Assembly: GCA_030765065.1 (NCBI GenBank)
Contig: CM060987.1
Coordinates: 76,933,833 to 76,997,832, forward strand
DNA from: Deroplatys truncata
Lineage: Eukaryota; Arthropoda; Insecta; Mantodea; Mantidae
Length of the DNA stretch: 64,000 nt
Direction: 5' to 3'
This document shows, one piece after another, positions 57,850-64,000 of the stretch. Below the pieces are notes generated by a model, which was not told the origin of the DNA, searched no databases, and was given only the letters and a program-made list of their open reading frames with translations. Made by a program: the position numbers and the translations under genes. The first letter of the stretch is position 1; each line of letters begins with the position of its first letter.

Positions 57850-57996
57850 GGAGGGATGTAGGAAGGGAGGAAGGAGGGAAGGAAGTAGGTAGGTAGGTAA
57901 GTGAGTGAGTGAGTAGGTAAGTAAGTAAGTGAGTAAGTGACTAAGAGAGTAAGTACGTAAGTCAGTAAGTAATAAGTAAGTAAATAAGTAAGTTGA
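57850..57996. repeat. GTAA/GTAG/GTGA tetranucleotide array
   Basis: Begins as GGAAGGGAGG-type purine repeats and passes into GTAGGTAGGTAAGTGAGTGA, then GTAAGTAAGT, with interruptions. It is an imperfect minisatellite-like stretch. Confidence 0.85.
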
Positions 57997-58047
57997 TATA
58001 TACCTTCATGACGATAATTAAGTATACTAAATAATATTAAACACTAG

Positions 58048-58049
<2 letters not shown>

Positions 58050-58078
<29 letters not shown>

Positions 58079-58079
58079 G
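58050..58079. repeat. (AAT)n microsatellite
   Basis: About nine consecutive TAA/AAT units. Confidence 0.9.
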
Positions 58080-59389
58080 TTTAGTAGTATTTTTCCTAAA
58101 GTACCTTTTGTTTCAGATACCAGTACCATTTTCAGACTTAATTTTAAGAGAAACGTTACTTAATTTGTTAATAATCACAATATGCACTCCATTCATATAA
58201 AGCTTCAAACCTTATGTAACTTTTTGGAACTGTCAACCTTTCATCCGCAAAGTTAGAAAAAGTTCAGTATTCTATTTATCTAAAAGTTATTAGCTGAAAA
58301 ACCTTAATGTGCGCCATGAATATGTTTAAAATGCTGTTTCATTGAGACAATGAATGAAAAGAAGTATGGACACGAGCCCCAAGTGCTTCAAATCCCAAAG
58401 ATGTCTTCTTTTAGTTTCTTAGTAAGGAAAATTATAGGGGAAAATTTAACTCATCCTTTGTCTCCCAGTGGTCAAACTTGAGGATTCTCCTAGAGATTGT
58501 AGTGGTGACGGTTAGGCAGGATCTAACCGTTTGTGTAAATCTCAGTTGAAGCTTTTCTTAAGAATTAACTTTATTTCGTCTGGTGTAGCTTTTAAATGAA
58601 AATGCAGCTCTAAGTTACTTCACATGATCTCCCCTGATTTCATAAAAAGTCGGTAGGGTCAGTTGGTTGAGCAAATGAGACAACGACGACAACATGCTGG
58701 CAGGATAAGGACAGGTTGAATGTGTATTAGATGTTTACCTGCCATTGATAGGGTTTAACCACTTTATAGACAGATATATGCGGATTGTAGGATGCCAGGT
58801 GTGACTAAGTAGAGGAGGTGAAAGATTTGCACCCCGACTGTTACTGGTTAGGGTGCAACAGCCCTTGTGCACAGCTGGTGTTGTGTAGTTCCAAACTGTG
58901 TAATTTATTGGGATTACTATTTTAATTTTGATGTCCAAGTATCTCTTAATTGAATTGTAGAGAGGTCAGCCTTTGCTGTTGGTGGAATTCCTCCTGTGTT
59001 ATCGGATGTGCCCGTATGCCACATATCAATTTCATGTTTTAGAGATTAACACGAGAAATTGAGGCACACCTAATTCATAATATGTAGGTATATGTTGAAC
59101 TTTTCGTGATTAGCCTGTGAAGTCTGTTTCTTCTAGTTGAATTTTGTATATTTCTGTATAATTAGGAAATTGTAATGTTTAGAGCTCATTAAAATATATA
59201 GACTGTGTCAAATAATCTTCTTCATAGCGATTTCGAAGTATTGCATTTCTAATTAATTGTCAATTAATTGACCTATGGACCCCAAGCACTTATGCAATTG
59301 TAATGCGTTGAAGTATGTTATCTCTAAATAAATTTAAGAATACTGGTTTACGGGGAAAAATGTGAGTCAGTTGGAGAATTTAGTTTCGT
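58080..59389. other. Unassigned sequence
   Basis: No gene recognised. The part 59040-59250 loosely resembles the AT-rich half of the TG-core repeat (GATTAGCCTGTGAAGTC, TTTCTGTATAATTAGGAAA), but is too diverged to call. Confidence 0.3.
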
Positions 59390-59402
59390 GGTAAGTGTAT
59401 AG
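59390..59402. repeat. Left target-site duplication of the SINE
   Basis: GGTAAGTGTATAG, repeated exactly at 59787-59799. Confidence 0.9.
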
Positions 59403-59786
59403 GGGCGGCGACGTGGCGAGTGGTTAGACCGCTCGCTTCTCACAAAGGTGGCCCAGGTTCAATCCCAGGGACCCGCATGTCGGATTTGTGGTGGACAAAG
59501 CGGCGTCTGGGCGGGTTTTCTCCGGGTTCTCCGGTTTCCCCCGCCATTCATTCCAACAACTGCTCCAATATCACCTTTCGTTTCATCCATTTCACCATCA
59601 TTTCGTTTCATCTACTTCCTTCCTCCCATACCAGGCATCGGGCTGATCACCCATCCTGGATATTCTGTCTGATCCATGAGTGTCTGCTCCTCCACGGGCC
59701 TCTGACCCCAGGCATCCGCCGATAAGTCCTGGGGGGGTGTAAGTCCTACATAAGAGGAGGTTAAACAGATAAAGAAGAAAGAAGAA
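59403..59786 (+). mobile_element. tRNA-derived SINE with perfect target duplication
   Basis: The head has ACGTGGCGAGTGGTTAGACC (A box, about 59410-59429) and CCAGGTTCAATCCCAGG (B box, about 59453-59469). The body contains GGGTTTTCTCCGGGTTCTCC followed by GGTTTCCCCCGCCATTCATT, a well-preserved GC-rich block, and CCACGGGCCTCTGACCCC. The 3' end is an A-rich simple repeat AAAGAAGAAAGAAGAA. The 384 bp unit lies between 13 bp direct repeats without mismatch, as expected of LINE-driven insertion. It is much better preserved than the other SINE pieces here. The open frames at 59420-59833 are by-products. Confidence 0.9.
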
Positions 59787-59799
59787 GGTAAGTGTATAG
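59787..59799. repeat. Right target-site duplication of the SINE
   Basis: Exact copy of 59390-59402 directly after the A-rich tail. Confidence 0.9.
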
Positions 59800-62029
59800 C
59801 ACAGGCACAATAAGCTAAAGAACCGCAATTCAAATTCCGGTTATGGAATTGAAATTTTTAGTCCGATTCTACCTTTCTAATTCATGATAACACTTTTTCC
59901 AAATATAAGTGCGCCATTTGATGGAATATACTTGAAACTTCACCTTTCTTTCTCCCCCCTTCCCTTGCAAGAGTTTATTACTGCGGCCTGGAGGGGTATA
60001 AATTTATTCCTCATTACGGATAAACATGTAACTATGTATGTAACTAAACACTTATTGGTTAATTTGAAATCATTTATTTGCATAAATGAATCGTGAATGA
60101 TGCAACGTGGATAGAAGCAGATAGCTTTTTAAAGAATACTATAGCATTTTTGTAGGTATACGAACTTGTAATGGATAGAGAAGCTTGTATTATTGTACCG
60201 CATCAGAGATTTTAAACCATAGGGTCAGCCTCAACAACTGCAGATGGGACATTCATGTGAAATCGAACGACAAAAAACCTCGCAGTTTTATTTGCATTTT
60301 AATTTCTCCCATTAATAAGGGGCCCTAAGGAAGGCACATTTATCAAAAATTAGCATCTAAAACCCAACGGTTGTCATGTTGTTGAACGATAAATGTATCG
60401 TATTGATTCATTTTGTCGCATTTCAAGTGCGCATAGCTCCGGAACCCTTTATTTCAGAATATTGCACAAAAACTCACTTTGTAGATAAAAGTCCGCATTT
60501 CAGTACAGCATGTACTAGTCGCTTTTATAATATTCACAAAACTCTATGTAGAGTTTTTACTTATTTTAAGTGTTTCCGAATTTTTATAAAACTAAACTAT
60601 TAGATTGAGAATAATCCATAGTGTCATTAAGAGAGTTCGGCGATGTTGGTAATGTGGTTATGTTTGGGTATTCATAGTTATAACACAACAGGTAGTTATA
60701 ACACAAAAAGTAAATAAACGCTGCGATTTACGTGGTTGATGCACGATGCGCTCTGCGAAGCTGTGAGAAAATGCTCAGAACCGCTTAGTGCTTACTAAGC
60801 GTTCTCATTATTTAACCATGCACAGCAGCTTGCTTGACCTTCAGTTCAAAACAAACGTGTGACAGCGACCATGACTGCGTAAAGTAATTTACTTCTTTAA
60901 TTACTTTAGACTAAACCTTATCATGTAACCCTACAGTAAAAATATATTTTTGATTATGTTTAAATTACAGAATATTACCATATGTAATAAAATTATTTTT
61001 CTTAATCCGTTAACTCCCTACACTTGAAAAAAATAGAAATTTCTTCACTTAAATAAAAATAAAAAGTACATTTTACTTATCTGCATGAAACTAAAGTTTA
61101 GAGCATCAAAATAAAACTCGATTTAAATAAATAGATTTAAAGGTTTCAGAGTTATAACAGCTTGAAGTTGGAAATTTTAGGAAGATACGATAAATTTGAA
61201 CAATTTTAATTTCAAAACTATGACGTTCCCAATTTTGAGTTTGCATAAATCATTGTATTGGGCTTCTCTACAAATACAAAAAGTTTAGTTTCGTTTAAAA
61301 AATGAAAGGATTTTCCTTTATTTCGGATCATTTGAAATAATCCTAGATGTGGATACATGATATATTCGGATGATATGATATATATGTAAATGGATTTCTA
61401 GATATAATCTAGGAATATCCTAGATATGGTTATCTCAGCATTTGGTATCGGGAAAACCCTGCCTGTCATGAAATGAGGAGTGGCTTCCAAAATCAACAAC
61501 AGTTTTATATTGTTGCTGTAGGCTGTTAATATACATCTGTGCTTATAAGAAACGACACTGCATTTCCAAGAAAAATATAAAGCTAACTTGAATAGAAAAG
61601 CATGTAGAACAAGACTGGGAAACAAAGGCAGTTTTAGCCGTGAATGTAGAAGAAAAACACACAGAAGGTCAAATCCAAACAAAGAGCCTCATAGCAAGGA
61701 AGACAGACGAATTTTCTTTACACCTTTCTGTAAATTAGGTGTAATGAGAATAGTAGAAGTAAATATTATACGAATGAATCAAAATACTAAATATGAAAAG
61801 TACGAAAATAAATTATCCTATTAGATTTGAAAGTAACGTTGAGAAGCCAATAGAAAAACAGCAGAGCCTTGAAGTTCATGAAACATTATATGATATAAAA
61901 CTCATGGCTGTGACAGACAAACCTATATGAAAGAAATCGACCATGTATATGTTTTATACTCTATGAAATATAGGTACGCACACAAAAATATCTGCAGAGA
62001 AAAATTAAGCCTAAGAAACTAGAGGAGCA

Positions 62030-62030
<1 letters not shown>
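59800..62030. other. Unassigned AT-rich sequence
   Basis: Frames at 59884-60096, 60376-60603, 61398-61682 and 61588-61824 lack family motifs. Around 61370-61430 there are short self-complementary GATATAT/CTAGATAT words. Confidence 0.35.

Positions 62031-62071
<41 letters not shown>
62031..62071. repeat. (CA)n microsatellite
   Basis: About 20 uninterrupted CA units. Confidence 0.95.
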
Positions 62072-62073
<2 letters not shown>

Positions 62074-62218
62074 CATTGTACGTACAGAACGCAAAAATGT
62101 TTACATATCAAATTGACGAATATATTAAAAACCCTCCAAATCATAGGGGTTTAAATGTATTTGTTTGCTGGCTGGCCATTAGATTAAAAATCTAATGACT
62201 AATTCACATAATTCATTA

Positions 62219-62836
62219 TACACGGTGGTCTATTTAAATTGATACGTTACAATATCTCCAAATTAATAAAGGTTACTTCAAATTATGGGGGAATGTAAAT
62301 GTCATTAGCCATGATTTGTTTGGAGGACGTTACGATGGTCATTTTAGGAAACATTTATTGTTCTTAAACCGGAACCTACATTTTGTATGTTGTTTCCTGA
62401 TTAGAAAATGGTATAAAAAGCTGTTTATTTTGTGATGGGAAATAAGAAACAAAATAAAAAATGTTTATTCCCAATTACGAAACGTAATTTGACCCTCAAA
62501 TGACCACTCATGGATTGTCCAACCATTCATTGCGCTCTTCGTACATAACCATTCAGAATTTTTATTATTTACGTTCGTTTAAGTACAATTTCAAAGTGCT
62601 TTATACAAATGTTGTTTAGTTTTTCATGAAGAGCGAGAAAACAGCATATAAAAGTAGGTTCTCATTTAAAAAAATTAAATTGACCCTAAAATGACCATCA
62701 CAGCGTCCAAATAAAACACGATAATAGCATTTACTTTCCCCCATAATATCAAGCAACTTTTATTAAAAACATTTCTTTCTACAACGCTTAGTTTTAGAGA
62801 CATTGCACAGTCTCAAATTAAGTAGTCCACCCTGTA
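62219..62836. mobile_element. TA-flanked foldback element (MITE-like), copy 3 with extra interior
   Basis: The left end TACACGGTGGTC continues into a TACAATATCTCCAAATTAAT-like stretch, and the right end is GTAGTCCACCCTGTA (62822-62836). Inside, TTGTTTGGAGGACGTTACGA (62318-62337) and, inverted, CCATCACAGCGTCCAAATAA (62695-62714) mark the inner arms. An additional 300 bp or so sits between the arms compared with copy 1. Confidence 0.6.
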
Positions 62837-63099
62837 TACTATACTATTTATATAAAAGCTCATTCTTCTATTCTTGCAACGTTATTCACGATATATTTTA
62901 CCTAGACATTGATTGAAATTAAGTAATAATGTTTAAACCTGCAGAAACGACATACAGATATTTCGTTGTGGTAACAAGCTCCTACGATGGAAAGAGGGTA
63001 TAGAAAAAAAAGGAATAGCAAACTTTCAAGCATGTCCGTTAGATGACGCTTAGCAAAGGTCTAAACTTGCAGCATGGAATACTTCCAAACTGGTTAACG
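62837..63099. other. Unassigned AT-rich sequence
   Basis: No recognisable feature. Confidence 0.35.
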
Positions 63100-63665
63100 C
63101 TATGAAAAAAAACTGTATTTCACATATACTGTGCATTTTAATGCGCTCCACATCTTTCCTGATTTAAAATTTTGTTTATCTGTTAAGATTTCCTTGTTTT
63201 ACAAGCTTATGCAAAATTCAGCCAAAAAAGTAAAAGGGAAGTTTACGGGATGTTCAAGGAAAATTCAAGATGCACATTTTACTTAAATTCGTTAGGGCTG
63301 TTTTTGAGAAAATAAAAGCAAAAAACAAAAAATGTAAAGAAAAGCAAAATGTTTTTCATATAAAAGGTAGTATAGGATGGAGAAGGTTTCCTGAAAATTT
63401 TCATTATGTATCCTCCATGCGGAATTTAAACACGAGGTTTGGTATTCCATCAACTTTTCTTTTTTGGATTATACTAAACAGACGTCGAGAGACACATGGA
63501 TTGACGGACAAACCTACACAGGCACACGCGCGCGTGCACATGCACCTACGTACCTTTTAAAAATTACTTTATAGTGAATTCATATTTCTTATGAAACCTC
63601 GATATCGAATAATTGTTGCAAGGTGGTATAGGTAGAATGCAGAGAAAGTATAATATTTGATGTGT
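63100..63665 (-). mobile_element. TG-core dispersed repeat, diverged copy on the minus strand
   Basis: The order of phrases is inverted relative to 29.7 kb: an AT-rich half, then CTGAAAATTTTCATTATG, then ACGAGGTTTGGTATTCC (inverse of the GGAATACCAAAC-like block), a CACACGCGCGCGTGCACATG core, CCTCGATATCGAATAATTG and GTAGAATGCAGAGAAAGTA at the edge. Divergence is high. The 96-codon frame at 63270-63560 has no transposase features. Confidence 0.45.
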
Positions 63666-64000
63666 TCCTTTCCCTTCCTGTGACTTTTTCTACCAGCTAT
63701 CGTTTAGTTTTATATAGCTTCTGGAAACTACTGCTACAAAAAAACTTATTTTTCTAATTACCTCAGGTTAATCCAGAAAAACCAATGCAAACATAGTTTC
63801 TAAAACATTATTTTTAGGTATAAGGGCCATAGAGAAAACTTCGACAGTCGGATGCTTAAAAAGAGGTTTCTATATCCTGGCATTGAAATTTCATACTCTT
63901 TCAAAACAACTGAATAGTGACAGTACTTTTTAAAGCTTTTAGAGGTTACCATCACATGAGTTTCTCTGCCCACTGTCTTTATATTTAAGTAGCTTCTCAA
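63666..64000. other. Unassigned sequence at the window edge
   Basis: A minus-strand frame runs off the end (63800-64000) without a recognisable motif. Confidence 0.3.

Noticed and set aside
59420..59833. Overlapping open frames of 70-101 codons around 59.4-59.8 kb
   Set aside because: They all fall inside the SINE, whose GC-rich body lacks stops by composition.

Overview
The window reads as an AT-rich, transposon-dense stretch of an animal genome, most likely a large-genome insect. It holds mariner and Tc1 elements, hAT transposase remnants, tRNA-derived SINEs, short foldback elements and microsatellites. A cockroach or other polyneopteran would fit, but that is inference from the repeat mix. 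I found no convincing host protein-coding gene, rRNA or intact tRNA.

The main feature is a 17.1 kb palindrome (36398-53528). Two arms of about 8.5 kb, in inverted orientation, flank a 70 bp spacer (44929-44998). Each arm carries one intact 1217-codon gene for a protein-primed type family B DNA polymerase. Both genes are transcribed outward from the centre. The unit starts with AG and ends with CT, and is bounded on both sides by AATATT, which fits the 6 bp target duplication and AG termini described for Polinton/Maverick elements. No integrase, packaging ATPase, protease or capsid gene is present. I read it as a palindromic, polymerase-only derivative of a Polinton/Maverick that integrated as one unit, probably with integrase supplied in trans. 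The arms differ at several non-coding positions and the predicted polymerases are identical.

Each arm has the same layered plan, from the tip inward: about 1.26 kb of purine-rich repeats of 60-70 bp; nine 21 bp repeats; about 1.07 kb of short repeats organised in units of about 320 bp; the polymerase gene with AATAAA signal, TATA box and initiator; and a ladder of tRNA B-box-like motifs spaced 131-145 bp within a 417 bp higher-order repeat.

Left flank (1-36391): a decayed Jockey-like LINE (2.2-3.3 kb), two hAT remnants (14.3-15.9 and 17.9-18.6 kb), an IS630/mariner-type DDE fragment (17.0-17.3 kb), a diverged tandem repeat (19.2-20.0 kb), a Tc1 element with recognisable ends (20.2-21.4 kb), a second DDE fragment (26.2-26.6 kb), a mariner split by another repeat (29.1-30.8 kb), a foldback element (32.4-32.9 kb), an LTR-like block (33.5-34.1 kb) and an internally deleted mariner (35.2-36.0 kb). 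Right flank (53535-64000): a full-length but broken mariner (56.0-57.3 kb), a young SINE with a perfect 13 bp target duplication (59.4-59.8 kb), microsatellites and further copies of two dispersed families. Those families are a TA-flanked foldback element (about 0.9, 27.6 and 62.2 kb) and a family with a TG-rich core (7.6, 10.7, 26.9, 29.7, 34.5 and 63.1 kb).
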